A stretch of 61,976 bases of DNA from Pseudomonadota bacterium (lineage in GTDB: Bacteria > Pseudomonadota > Gammaproteobacteria > Burkholderiales > Burkholderiaceae_E): assembly GCA_023389055.1 (NCBI GenBank), contig JAEWFA010000064.1:1-61976 (forward strand), given 5' to 3'. The position numbers and the translations under genes are program-made. Shown here piece after piece: positions 38,908 through 47,414 of this stretch. Under the pieces are notes generated by a model that saw only the letters and a program-made list of their open reading frames with translations, did no database searches and was not told the DNA's origin. The first letter of the stretch is position 1. Each line of letters opens with the position of its first letter.

Positions 38908-39796
38908 GCCGATCGTCGCCGGCGTACAGGCTGGGCTCGCCCGGCGGGCGCGTCTTGAAGCGCCGGTGGCTCCACAGGTACTGCGCCGGCATCTCGAGCA
39001 CGCGCTGCTCGATGAAGGCGTTCATGCGGCGCGTCGCGGCGTACAGGTCTTCGCCGGGAAACGACTCCCAGGCCGCGTGCAGTTGCACGACGTAGCCGTC
39101 GTCGGTCATCCGGGTCACGCACGGAACCACGACCGCTCCGGTGAGTTGCGCGAGTCGCGCGACCGACGTCACGGTTGCCGCCGGCACGCCGAAGAAGGGA
39201 ACGAAGAGTGCCTCGCGAGCGCCGAGATCCATGTCGGGCAGGAAATAGAACGGTGTCCCGGCGCGCAATGCGCGCACCGCCGCGCGCAGTCCGTCGGTGC
39301 GAAGAACCATCGAGGCGCCAGGCAGCCGGGTGCGTCCGCGCCGCATCGCGGCGTCGAACACGCGGTTCTTCTGCCTCGCGTACATCGAGACGATCGGCGT
39401 CTCGAAGAACATGCGCGCGCCGCCCGCATCGCAACCGACGAAGTGCGGTGCGAGCAGGATCACCGGCCTGCCGCGGTGCTTCTCGTAGTGCTCGACGCCG
39501 TCGAGTCGGCACAGCGCGCGCACGCGCGCCACCGGCGCGTGCCACAGGATGAAGCGATCGAGAAAGCTGCGCACGAAGTAGCGGAAATGCGCGCGCGCGA
39601 CCGCTTCGCGACGCGCCTCGCTCCACTGCGGAAAGCACAGCTCGAGATTGCGCAACGTCACGCGGCGCCGATCGCGCGCGAACTGCCACGCGATCACGCC
39701 GCCGACGCGGCCGAGCCGGCGCAGCGCCGGATACGGCAGCTTCGAGACCGCACGCAGCAGCGCGAGCGCCAGGTGCGTGAGCGCGTCAACCAGCAC
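38903..39796 (-). CDS. Lipid A biosynthesis acyltransferase (LpxL/HtrB family), second copy
   Basis: Inner-membrane acyltransferase that adds a secondary acyl chain to Kdo2-lipid IVA. The 297-residue protein has an N-terminal hydrophobic segment, the HX4D catalytic motif in LLAPHFVGCDAG, and YFLPDMDLGAREALFVPFFG, a stretch typical of LpxL proteins. It starts inside the 3' end of another LpxL-type gene, so the pair is co-translated. Which of the two acts first cannot be deduced. Confidence 0.92.
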   Translation of the reverse strand: MLVDALTHLALALLRAVSKLPYPALRRLGRVGGVIAWQFARDRRRVTLRNLELCFPQWSEARREAVARAHFRYFVRSFLDRFILWHAPVARVRALCRLDGVEHYEKHRGRPVILLAPHFVGCDAGGARMFFETPIVSMYARQKNRVFDAAMRRGRTRLPGASMVLRTDGLRAAVRALRAGTPFYFLPDMDLGAREALFVPFFGVPAATVTSVARLAQLTGAVVVPCVTRMTDDGYVVQLHAAWESFPGEDLYAATRRMNAFIEQRVLEMPAQYLWSHRRFKTRPPGEPSLYAGDDRR

Positions 39797-40709
39797 CGCT
39801 GCTTCCGCTGCCGGGCTTCGCCGCAGTCGAACCGCTCTTCGCGCGCTGCGGCGCTCCCGGCGGATTCCGATAGCGGTGGTACCCCCACAGATACTGTTCG
39901 GGCCTGCGCAGGATGCACCGCTGCAGCCGCTCGTTCAGCGCCTGCGCATTGGGCGGCTCTCGCATCGTCTCCAGGCGCAGCCGCCATCCCGGTGGCCGCG
40001 CGACGCGTTCGCACACCGCGACGACGACTCGCGCACCGGTCTGCTGCACGAGCCGTTCGGGCAGCGTCATCGTGTAGGCAGGCTCGCCGAAGAAGTCGGC
40101 CCAGCGGCCCTCGCCCGCGCTCGGCACCTGGTCCGGCAGCAACCCCACCGCCTGGCGCGCGTGCAGCGCGCGCAGCATCGTTCGCAGACCGCCCAGCGTC
40201 GGCGGCACCGCCCGCATCGCGTCGCGGTCGCGCACGTAGGCGACGAGCGGGCGCAGCCACGCCTTGCGAGGCGGCTTGAACAGCACGGTGATCGCGTTGC
40301 GCGTCGCGTACCAGCGGGCGGCGACGTCGAAGGCGCCGAGGTGCGGGGTGACGAACAGCACGCCGCGTCCGGCGCGCTCGGCCTCGTCGAGCACGCGCAG
40401 ATCCTCCTCCAGGCAAACGACGCGCGCAGCGACCTGTGCCAAGGGCCGCGTCCACACCCACGGCAGTTCGCCCATCGTGCGGCCGGACTCGCCGGCCACG
40501 CGCCATCGCATCCTTGGTGCGTCCAGGCCCGCGCGTCGAAGGTTCGAGCGGATCTTGCGCCGGTAGCCCGCCGATGCCGCGTACGCGATCCAGCCGATCA
40601 GCGCGCCCAGCGCGCGCGCTATGCGCAGCGGCAATCGACCGGCGCAGCGCAGCACGAACAGCGCCACGCCGCCGCGCTCGGCACCTGGGGGCATCGGCAA
40701 CGTAGTCAT
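39786..40709 (-). CDS. Lipid A biosynthesis acyltransferase (LpxL/HtrB family), first copy
   Basis: A 307-residue paralogue of the following gene. The ATG at 40709 (MTTLPMPPGAERGG) opens a protein with an N-terminal membrane segment (about 15-45), the HX4D motif in FVTPHLGAFDVAARW, and GLLPDQVPSAGEGRWADFFG. The C-terminal 25 residues are low-complexity (GSTAAKPGSGSSGAG). It is divergent from metK, a common arrangement in Burkholderiales. Its own promoter must lie within the 173 bases shared with metK. Confidence 0.92.
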   Translation of the reverse strand: MTTLPMPPGAERGGVALFVLRCAGRLPLRIARALGALIGWIAYAASAGYRRKIRSNLRRAGLDAPRMRWRVAGESGRTMGELPWVWTRPLAQVAARVVCLEEDLRVLDEAERAGRGVLFVTPHLGAFDVAARWYATRNAITVLFKPPRKAWLRPLVAYVRDRDAMRAVPPTLGGLRTMLRALHARQAVGLLPDQVPSAGEGRWADFFGEPAYTMTLPERLVQQTGARVVVAVCERVARPPGWRLRLETMREPPNAQALNERLQRCILRRPEQYLWGYHRYRNPPGAPQRAKSGSTAAKPGSGSSGAG

Positions 40710-40753
40710 CGGATCAGCAGGGGCGCGGCCGTCGGCGAGGCGCGAGCCTACCC

Positions 40754-40882
40754 TATAATCGAGGCGCCGCCGAGTTAACGACAACTTGCGGGGCGGCAGG
40801 CGGCGCATCGGGCGCCGGCGACAAATCCGCTAAAGCGTCGCTGCTTCTCGAAGATCGGCAGCGCGCCGACAGGAGAGAAGCC
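40754..40882 (+). promoter_or_regulatory. metK promoter and structured leader
   Basis: A perfect TATAAT lies at 40754-40759 with a poor -35. The leader of about 117 nt has a long-range stem GCGCCGCC (40764-40771) / GGCGGCGC (40799-40806). A hairpin CGCTGC (40839-40844) / GCAGCG (40858-40863) lies directly before the Shine-Dalgarno AGGAGAG. I cannot match it to a known SAM riboswitch class. Confidence 0.5.
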
Positions 40883-42049
40883 TTGACCAGCGAATATCTG
40901 TTCACCTCGGAATCGGTCTCCGAAGGGCACCCCGACAAGGTCGCCGACCAGATTTCCGATGCCGTGCTAGACGCCCTGCTCGAGCAGGACCGCCTCTCGC
41001 GCGTGGCCGCCGAGACACTGTGCACGACCGGACTCGTCGTGCTTGCCGGCGAGATCACCTCGAAGGGCAACATCGACTACATCCAGGTCGCGCGCGACAC
41101 GCTGAAGTCGATCGGTTACGACAACACCGAGTTCGGAATCGACTACCGCGGCTGCGGCGTGATGGTCGCCTACGACAAGCAGTCGCCCGACATCGCGCAG
41201 GGCGTCGACCACGCGGGCGACGACAACCTCGACCAGGGCGCCGGCGACCAGGGGCTCATGTTCGGCTATGCGTGCGACGAGACCCCCGAATACATGCCGG
41301 CCGCCATCTATTACGCGCATCGCCTCGTCGAGCGGCAATCGCAGTTGCGCAAGAGCGGCAAGCTCGCCTGGCTGCGTCCGGACGCCAAGTCGCAGGTCAC
41401 GCTGCGCTACGCCGACGGGCGCCCGCAGTCGGTGGACACCGTCGTGATCTCCACGCAGCACTCGCCCGACATCAGCCAGGCGCTGATCCGCGAGGCGGTG
41501 ATCGAGGAGCTGATCAAGCCGGTGATACCGGAATCGATGCGACGCAACGAGGTGCGCTACCTGGTGAACCCCACCGGACGCTTCGTCGTCGGCGGACCCC
41601 AGGGCGACTGCGGGCTCACAGGGCGCAAGATCATCGTCGACACCTACGGCGGCTCGGCCCCGCACGGCGGCGGCGCGTTCTCCGGGAAGGATCCGTCGAA
41701 GGTCGACCGCTCCGCCGCGTACGCCGCACGCTACGTCGCGAAGAACATCGTCGCCTCCGGCCTGGCCCGCCGCTGCCTGGTGCAGCTGTCCTACGCGATC
41801 GGCATCGCGCGGCCGACGTCGATCATGGTCACCACGCAGGGAACCGGCGCCGTGTCCGACGAGAGGCTCTCCGAGCTCGTCGCCCGTCACTTCGACCTGC
41901 GCCCTCGCGGCATCGTGCAGATGCTCGACCTGCTGCGCCCGGTGTATCGGAAGACGGCGGCCTACGGCCATTTCGGCCGCGACGAGCCCGAGTTCTCGTG
42001 GGAGCGGACCGACAAGGCCGAGACGCTGCGGGCGGAAGCGGGCGTCTGA
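40883..42049 (+). CDS. metK: S-adenosylmethionine synthetase
   Basis: Makes SAM from methionine and ATP. The start is TTG at 40883 (M-TSEYLFTSESVSEGHPDK), strongly supported by AGGAGAG 5 bases upstream and by the alignment of FTSESVSEGHPDK. The 388-residue protein has GAGDQGLMFGYACDET, DTYGGSAPHGGGAFSGKD and DRSAAYAARYVAKN, all active-site loops. The TTG start and structured leader point to tuned translation. With ahcY and metF nearby, three steps of the methyl cycle are encoded within 7.4 kb. Confidence 0.97.
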   Translation: MTSEYLFTSESVSEGHPDKVADQISDAVLDALLEQDRLSRVAAETLCTTGLVVLAGEITSKGNIDYIQVARDTLKSIGYDNTEFGIDYRGCGVMVAYDKQSPDIAQGVDHAGDDNLDQGAGDQGLMFGYACDETPEYMPAAIYYAHRLVERQSQLRKSGKLAWLRPDAKSQVTLRYADGRPQSVDTVVISTQHSPDISQALIREAVIEELIKPVIPESMRRNEVRYLVNPTGRFVVGGPQGDCGLTGRKIIVDTYGGSAPHGGGAFSGKDPSKVDRSAAYAARYVAKNIVASGLARRCLVQLSYAIGIARPTSIMVTTQGTGAVSDERLSELVARHFDLRPRGIVQMLDLLRPVYRKTAAYGHFGRDEPEFSWERTDKAETLRAEAGV

Positions 42050-42175
42050 CGCCCGCGCGCCTGCCGACGAACGGCGGGCGCGAGACCGACGCCCGGCGCG
42101 CGTCGCCGGTGCCACAGGGCCCTCATCGTGACGTCGATCAAGCCGGCGACCCGCCGGCTCTGCTCCAATGAGGCC

Positions 42176-42544
42176 ATGTCTGCCGCACTGCACGATGTCG
42201 CCCGCCTGATCGAATGCCCGCGCGGCCGTCCCGGGCTGGCCGCGCAACTCAGCGAGGCGCTCGCCGGCGAAACCGACCTGCCGATCGCCACCCGGCTGCG
42301 CCTGGTCGCGCTGGCCGCCCGGCTCGAGTCGGGCGATCGTTGCGAATGCAGCGCCACCGAATCCGCGCCCGGCTCCTGGATCGCCTCGCTCGCCGAAGCC
42401 TTCCTGCGCGACGACACGAGCGCGCTCGAGGCACTGGTCACGCACGCCCCCCGGTTGCGCAGCGTCGTAGCCCGCGCCGGCAACCGCGCCTGCGGATTGC
42501 CGGCCGCCGCCCTGCTCGAGTTGCTCGAGCGGCGCTTGCATTGA
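42176..42544 (+). CDS. Hypothetical protein (122 residues)
   Basis: A 122-residue open frame between metK and pdxH, starting at the ATG at 42176 after TGAGG. The product is mainly helical (MSAALHDVARLIEC..., LPIATRLRLVALAARLE..., ALLELLERRLH) with a plausible residue mix and no membrane segment. I recognise no family. It runs 18 bases short of the convergent pdxH stop. The preceding 126 bases contain a GCCGGCG/CGCCGGC hairpin and no clear promoter. Confidence 0.5.
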   Translation: MSAALHDVARLIECPRGRPGLAAQLSEALAGETDLPIATRLRLVALAARLESGDRCECSATESAPGSWIASLAEAFLRDDTSALEALVTHAPRLRSVVARAGNRACGLPAAALLELLERRLH

Positions 42545-42562
42545 CGCCGCGAGGGAAGGGTC

Positions 42563-43207
42563 CTACGGCGCCAGCCGCTGCCTCGTCCACCCCCCGCCGC
42601 CGCCCGGCGCAGGCCGGTACGCCAACCGGTCGTGCAGGCGCGAGGGGCGACCCTGCCAGAACTCCCAATAGTCGGGCGCGAGCCTGAAGCCGCCCCAGTG
42701 CGCAGGCCTGGGCGGGTGCAAGCCGAACTTCAGTCCGAACTCGGCGGCGCGGGCGACCAGCGCCGTGCGGGAGGCGAGCGGGCGGCTCTGCTCGGAAGCC
42801 CAGGCGCCGATTCGCGACGCCAGCGGCCGGGACGCGTAATACGCGTCGGACTCTGCCGCATCGACGCGGCAGACACGACCTTCGATCCGCACGACGCGCT
42901 CGAGCTCGACCCAGTGAAACTGCAGCGCGGCGTACGGGTTGACGGCGAGTTCGCGTCCCTTTCGGCTCTCGTAGTTCGTGTACCAGACGACGCCGCGCTC
43001 GTCGAAGTCCTTGATCAGCACCACGCGGGTCGACGGCCGGCCGTTCTCCCCGACCGTGGCGACCGTCATCGCGTTCGGCTCCGGCACGTTGGCGCCGACC
43101 GCCTGGGCGAGCCACTGCCGGAACTGCTCGAAGGGATCGCTGCAGGCGTGATCCTCGTCGAGCTCGCCCCTCTCGTAGCTCTTGCGCAGGTCGGACAGCT
43201 TCGTCAT
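42563..43207 (-). CDS. pdxH: Pyridoxamine 5'-phosphate oxidase
   Basis: FMN enzyme that oxidises pyridoxine and pyridoxamine phosphates to pyridoxal phosphate. The 214-residue length is standard. Conserved features are PNAMTVATVGENGRPSTRVVLIKDFDERGVVWYTNYESRKG split over two FMN-binding strands, FHWVELERVVRIEG, YYASRPLASRIGAWASEQS and the C-terminal FWQGRPSRLHDR. A TACACT lies 7 bases before the ATG with no Shine-Dalgarno. Confidence 0.96.
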   Translation of the reverse strand: MTKLSDLRKSYERGELDEDHACSDPFEQFRQWLAQAVGANVPEPNAMTVATVGENGRPSTRVVLIKDFDERGVVWYTNYESRKGRELAVNPYAALQFHWVELERVVRIEGRVCRVDAAESDAYYASRPLASRIGAWASEQSRPLASRTALVARAAEFGLKFGLHPPRPAHWGGFRLAPDYWEFWQGRPSRLHDRLAYRPAPGGGGGWTRQRLAP

Positions 43208-43214
43208 CGCAGCG

Positions 43215-43220
43215 AGTGTA
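43215..43220 (-). promoter_or_regulatory. Candidate -10 of pdxH
   Basis: TACACT on the minus strand (context GTTACACTCGCTGCG-ATG) ends 7 bases before the start codon, with no Shine-Dalgarno. It is nearly the same string as those before recQ and the pteridine reductase gene. Confidence 0.42.
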
Positions 43221-43303
43221 ACGCCGCACAGTCCGTCGACGATCGCGCACCGACCTTCCGTCGGCCAGAGGCGAAGAACGCCGTTGCAACCGCGCTCATC
43301 GCA

Positions 43304-43333
43304 TTGGTCGACGCCCGCCGCGGCCGCTATTCT
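43304..43333 (+). promoter_or_regulatory. Candidate promoter of the first HD-GYP gene
   Basis: TTGGTC (43304-43309) and TATTCT (43328-43333) are 18 bases apart; the start codon follows 29 bases later. Confidence 0.4.
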
Positions 43334-43362
43334 CGGGCGATCGCCACGGTTGCCGCCCCGTC

Positions 43363-44988
43363 ATGTCCACGACCTTTGCTGCCGATCTGGAGGAAATCGT
43401 CTACCCGGTGTCTTTCGATGCCGACGACGAAAACGAGCTGCCGCGTGTCGAGGCACGGCGCGTGCTCCCCGGCATGTTCGTCGCCGGGCTGGATCGGCCC
43501 TGGAGCGATACGCCGCTGCCCCAGGGCGGGCTGCTCGTTTCCGCCGACGACGAGCTCATGGCGATTCGCAGCCACTGTCGCCAGGTCCGCGTAGACCCGT
43601 CGCGTTCGTCGCCCGACATGCTCGACGCGATTCGCGCCGCCGCGGTGCTGTCGAGCGAACAGGCGCTGGCGCTGCTCGACGAGCCGTTCGGCACGCCCGG
43701 CGCCTCTGCCGAGGCGCGTGCCTGCGCCGTCGCGGCGCCGAGCGCGCCTTCGAGCGATCGTCGGCAGCATCGGACGCTCGGCGCAGCACCGGTCGAGCGG
43801 CGTGACGACGTGCACCCGAGCGACGCGGCGCGCGAGCGCCTGCGTGCGCTCGTGCTGGCCAATGACGGTCGCCCGACGAGCGGGCGCGGCGGAGCCATCG
43901 CGCGGATGCGCAGCTGGTTCTTTGCGCAGCCGGGTGGCGTCGACGAGGGCGCTCGCCCCTGCGAGCTGGCGCAGCTGCAGTTGCGCTACGGCGATTCCAT
44001 CGGCGCGGTCGAACCCGGCGCCACCGAGCCGATCCGCGACAGCTTCGGACACGCCCGCGTGGCGCACGCGCGGCTGGTGAGCGCCGCAGACGCACTCGTC
44101 GCACAGGTGCGCCAGGGAAGCACGCCGGCGCTGGAATCGCTGGACGCGACGATCGACGACTTCGTTGCGATCCTGCAGCGCGCGCCGGAGGCATTGCGCT
44201 GGGCGGAGGCGCTCTACGCGCAGAACGCTCCGCGGCCGAACCCGGCGACCGCGGTCGCGCTGAACCTCGCGGGTTTCGGCCGATCGCTCGGGATGCCGGC
44301 GCAGTCGCTGCGCGAACTCGCGCTGGTCGGACTGCTGCTCGACCTCGGCAAGGCGCTGCTGCCGCGCGAGCTGCTCGAGCATCCCGGCGTGCTCGCGCCG
44401 CACGACTACGCGCTGATGCAGCAGCACGTGGCGATCGGCAGGGATCTGCTCGACCGTGCGGGAACGCTTGCGCCCGAAGTGCTGCGCGCGATTTCCGAGC
44501 ACCACGAGCGGCTCGACGGCTCCGGATATCCGCGCCGGCTGCGCGGCAACGACATCGGGCTGTTCGGAAGGATGGCGGCGATCGTCGACACGTTCAGCGG
44601 CCTGACGGCGACGCGCGCGTACGCCAACCCCCTGTCGATCGAGGATGCGCTGTCGGCACTGAACGAATGGGGACGATCGCTGTTCTGTCGTGACCTCGTC
44701 GGACGGTTCGTGCTGTCGATCGGCGTGTTCCCGGTCGGCACGCTGGTCGAGTTGCGCGGCGGCGAGGTCGCGGCGGTGGTCGATCGTCCGCGCGGCGAGC
44801 GCCTGCTGCCCAAGCTCGTCGTGCTGACCGCCGCCGACAAGGGCCCGCTGCGGCCCGTGCGCGACCGTACCGGCCGCCAGGAGCCCGACGAGGTCTACAG
44901 CGGCGCGCAGGTGCGCATCGCGCGCGGGCTGCCCGCCGGTGCCTACGGACTGCGCCTGCCCGACTACTACGGCAGGCCGCGGATATAA
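43363..44988 (+). CDS. DUF3391/HD-GYP protein with degenerate metal site
   Basis: A 541-residue relative of cyclic-di-GMP phosphodiesterases. The N-terminal DUF3391 domain (about residues 28-75, RRVLPGMFVAGLDRPWSDTP) is followed by a low-complexity segment and the HD-GYP domain (about 270-440). HHERLDGSGYP is intact (H380, H381, E382; GYP 388-390). The HD dyad is changed to L326-D327 (GLLLDLGK), and the upstream metal-binding His is replaced by Pro. It is therefore probably not a phosphodiesterase and may be a cyclic-di-GMP binder or adaptor. Its stop codon lies within the -10 of the ahcY promoter. Confidence 0.85.
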   Translation: MSTTFAADLEEIVYPVSFDADDENELPRVEARRVLPGMFVAGLDRPWSDTPLPQGGLLVSADDELMAIRSHCRQVRVDPSRSSPDMLDAIRAAAVLSSEQALALLDEPFGTPGASAEARACAVAAPSAPSSDRRQHRTLGAAPVERRDDVHPSDAARERLRALVLANDGRPTSGRGGAIARMRSWFFAQPGGVDEGARPCELAQLQLRYGDSIGAVEPGATEPIRDSFGHARVAHARLVSAADALVAQVRQGSTPALESLDATIDDFVAILQRAPEALRWAEALYAQNAPRPNPATAVALNLAGFGRSLGMPAQSLRELALVGLLLDLGKALLPRELLEHPGVLAPHDYALMQQHVAIGRDLLDRAGTLAPEVLRAISEHHERLDGSGYPRRLRGNDIGLFGRMAAIVDTFSGLTATRAYANPLSIEDALSALNEWGRSLFCRDLVGRFVLSIGVFPVGTLVELRGGEVAAVVDRPRGERLLPKLVVLTAADKGPLRPVRDRTGRQEPDEVYSGAQVRIARGLPAGAYGLRLPDYYGRPRI

Positions 44989-44989
44989 T
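44984..44989 (+). promoter_or_regulatory. -10 element of the ahcY operon
   Basis: A perfect TATAAT whose bases include the TAA stop of the upstream HD-GYP gene. The riboswitch aptamer begins 9 bases later, where transcription would start. The -35 region is a weak match. Confidence 0.65.
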
Positions 44990-44997
44990 CGGCGCGA

Positions 44998-45072
44998 TCC
45001 CGAGGAGCGCTGCAACGGCCCCGCGCGGGCCGCCAGGCTCGGGAACCGATCCAACGGCGCTCGTCTACCCGT
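44998..45072 (+). ncRNA. S-adenosylhomocysteine (SAH) riboswitch
   Basis: The conserved core CGAGGAGCGCTGCAACGG (45001-45018) and the block CCAGGCTCGGG are both present. P1 is CCCGAG (44999-45004) with CTCGGG (45038-45043); P2 is CGGCCC (45016-45021) with GGGCCG (45027-45032). The pseudoknot is GAGCGC (45005-45010) with GCGCTC (45057-45062). All helices are perfect, and the position directly before ahcY is the known one for this class. Known SAH riboswitches turn expression on when SAH accumulates, so that SAH hydrolase removes it. Confidence 0.93.
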
Positions 45073-45090
45073 GATCCGTCACGGCAGACG
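45062..45090 (+). promoter_or_regulatory. Hairpin 3' of the SAH aptamer (possible expression platform)
   Basis: CCGTGA / TCACGG with a TCCG loop (45069-45084) is extended by CGTCT / AGACG (45062-45066, 45086-45090). It abuts, and by one base overlaps, the pseudoknot strand of the aptamer, so aptamer folding could affect it. No T-run follows; the start codon is 79 bases further on. Confidence 0.5.
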
Positions 45091-45169
45091 GGCACGCACC
45101 GATCGCAGTTGCGCGATCCGCCTCCCGGTTCTGTCGCGTCGGCACCCTTTTCGCATTCGAGGAGTGACG

Positions 45170-46591
45170 ATGTCCGCCGTACCGAAACCCGAATCCGTCG
45201 CCGATTTCCGCGTCGCCGATCCGTCGCTCGCCGACTGGGGACGCAAGGAGATCCGCATCGCCGAAACCGAGATGCCCGGGTTGATGGCGATCCGCGAGGA
45301 GTATGCGGCCGCGCAGCCGCTGAAAGGGGCCCGGATCTCCGGGTCGCTGCACATGACGATCCAGACCGCGGTGCTCATCGAGACGCTCGTCGCGCTCGGT
45401 GCGCAGGTGCGCTGGGCGTCGTGCAACATCTTCTCGACCCAGGACCACGCGGCGGCCGCGATCGCCGTCACCGGCGTTCCGGTGTTCGCGGTCAAGGGCG
45501 AATCTCTCGACGACTACTGGGACTACACGCACCGCATCTTCGACTGGCCCGGCGGCGGCACGTCGAACATGATCCTCGACGACGGCGGCGATGCGACGCT
45601 GCTGCTGCATCTGGGTGCGCAGGCCGCGAGGGATCGCTCGGTGCTGGCGAACCCGAAGAGCGAGGAGGAAACCGCGCTGTTCGCGGCGATCCGCCGGCAG
45701 CTCGAAAAGGACCCGCAGTGGTACGAGCGCCAGCGCGCATCGATCGTCGGCGTAACCGAGGAGACGACGACCGGCGTGCACCGTCTGTACCAGATGTCGG
45801 CGCGCGGCGAACTCGCCTTCCGCGCGATCAACGTCAACGATTCGGTGACCAAGAGCAAGTTCGACAATCTCTACGGCTGCCGGGAGTCGCTGGTCGACGG
45901 AATCAAGCGCGCCACCGACGTGATGATCGCCGGCAAGGTCGCCGTCGTCGCCGGCTACGGAGACGTCGGCAAGGGTTCTGCGCAGGCGCTGCGTGCGCTG
46001 TCGGCGCAGGTGTGGATCACCGAGTGCGATCCGATCTGCGCATTGCAGGCGGCAATGGAGGGATACCGCGTCGTCACGATGGAATATGCCGCCGACAAGG
46101 CCGACATCTTCGTGACCGCCACCGGAAACCGCGACGTCATCCGTCATTCGCACATGCAGGCGATGAAGGACCAGGCGATCGTCTGCAACATCGGTCACTT
46201 CGACAACGAGATCGACATCGCTTCGCTCAGGCAGTACCGCTGGGAGAACATCAAGCCGCAGGTCGACCACATCGTCTTTCCCGATGGCAAGCGCATCATC
46301 CTGCTGGCCGAAGGTCGCCTCGTGAACCTCGGCTGCGGCACCGGCCATCCGTCGTACGTGATGAGTTCGTCGTTCGCCAACCAGACCATCGCGCAGATCG
46401 AGCTGTTCTCGCATCCCGAGCGCTACCAGTCGGGCAAGGTATACGTGCTGCCGAAGCACCTCGACGAGAAGGTGGCACGGCTGCAGCTGAAGAAGCTCGG
46501 CGCGATGCTTACCGAACTCACCGCGCAACAGGCAGCCTACATCGGCGTTCCCGTCGAGGGGCCGTACAAGAGCGACAGTTATCGCTACTGA
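45170..46591 (+). CDS. ahcY: Adenosylhomocysteinase (SAH hydrolase)
   Basis: Splits S-adenosylhomocysteine into adenosine and homocysteine, relieving product inhibition of methyltransferases. The ATG at 45170 follows GAGGAG; the product is 473 residues, matching the bacterial long form. Features include SCNIFSTQDHAAAAI, the NAD-binding loop VAGYGDVGKGSAQAL, the catalytic Lys/Asp region VTKSKFDN and the C-terminal KSDSYRY. It is controlled by the SAH riboswitch and is followed 10 bases later by tlyA and then metF. Confidence 0.97.
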   Translation: MSAVPKPESVADFRVADPSLADWGRKEIRIAETEMPGLMAIREEYAAAQPLKGARISGSLHMTIQTAVLIETLVALGAQVRWASCNIFSTQDHAAAAIAVTGVPVFAVKGESLDDYWDYTHRIFDWPGGGTSNMILDDGGDATLLLHLGAQAARDRSVLANPKSEEETALFAAIRRQLEKDPQWYERQRASIVGVTEETTTGVHRLYQMSARGELAFRAINVNDSVTKSKFDNLYGCRESLVDGIKRATDVMIAGKVAVVAGYGDVGKGSAQALRALSAQVWITECDPICALQAAMEGYRVVTMEYAADKADIFVTATGNRDVIRHSHMQAMKDQAIVCNIGHFDNEIDIASLRQYRWENIKPQVDHIVFPDGKRIILLAEGRLVNLGCGTGHPSYVMSSSFANQTIAQIELFSHPERYQSGKVYVLPKHLDEKVARLQLKKLGAMLTELTAQQAAYIGVPVEGPYKSDSYRY

Positions 46592-46601
46592 CGAGCTGTC
46601 G

Positions 46602-47414
46602 ATGACCGCGACGCGCGCCGCAACGAAGCCGGACGGCGCGCGCCGACACGACGCCGGGATGATCCGCGCCGATCGACTCCTCGTCGCCCGCGGCCTGGCG
46701 CCGACGCGCTCGGCCGCGCAGCGACTCATCGATGGCGGCGCCGTTCGCTGGCGCGGCGCGCACGGCTGGGCGCGTACGCACAAGGCCGGTGAAAGACTTC
46801 CCGAGAGCTGCGAGATCGAGGTCTGCGACGACGCCGAGTTGCGCTTCGTCTCGCGCGGGGGGTTGAAGCTCGAGCATGCGCTCGCGCGTAGCGGCATCGA
46901 CGCGACGGGCCTCGCCTGCCTCGACCTCGGGCAGAGCACCGGCGGCTTCACGGACTGCCTGCTGCGTGCCGGCGCAGCGCACGTCGTCGGCGTCGACGTC
47001 GGCCATGCGCAGTTGCACGAATCGTTGCGCGCCGATCCCCGCGTGCGCCCCATCGAGGGACTGAACGTGCGCGCGCTCGACGCCGCGGCGCTCGGCGGCG
47101 ACTGCCCGCACGGGGGCTTCGACCTGGTCGTCGCCGACCTCTCGTTCATCTCGCTGGCTCACGCACTGGCGCCGGCCTTCGCGCTCGCGCGCCCGGGTGG
47201 GCGACTGCTGGCGCTCGTCAAGCCGCAGTTCGAGCTCGGGCCCGGCGCGGTCGATCGTCGCGGAATCGTGCGCGAAGTCTCGCGCTACGCGGAGGTGCGC
47301 GAGCGCGTCGAGCGCGCGGCGCGCGAAAGCGGATGGACGCCCGAAGGCTGGTTCGATAGTCCGATCGCCGGTGGCGACGGCAATCGCGAGTTCTTTCTCG
47401 AGGCACGCAAATGA
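46602..47414 (+). CDS. tlyA: TlyA-family rRNA 2'-O-methyltransferase
   Basis: S4-domain plus FtsJ-like SAM methyltransferase; TlyA in mycobacteria methylates 16S and 23S rRNA cytidines. The 270-residue protein has the S4 domain (about residues 20-80, MIRADRLLVARGLAPTRSAA) and the catalytic core: SRGGLKLEHAL, DLGQSTGGFTDCLLRAGA, VADLSFIS, VKPQFELG. The usual DIG(A/S)STGGF reads DLGQSTGGF. A shorter start at codon 20 (MIRADRLL) is also plausible. It overlaps metF by 4 bases (ATGA). Its place behind the SAH riboswitch fits a SAM consumer. Confidence 0.9.
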   Translation: MTATRAATKPDGARRHDAGMIRADRLLVARGLAPTRSAAQRLIDGGAVRWRGAHGWARTHKAGERLPESCEIEVCDDAELRFVSRGGLKLEHALARSGIDATGLACLDLGQSTGGFTDCLLRAGAAHVVGVDVGHAQLHESLRADPRVRPIEGLNVRALDAAALGGDCPHGGFDLVVADLSFISLAHALAPAFALARPGGRLLALVKPQFELGPGAVDRRGIVREVSRYAEVRERVERAARESGWTPEGWFDSPIAGGDGNREFFLEARK

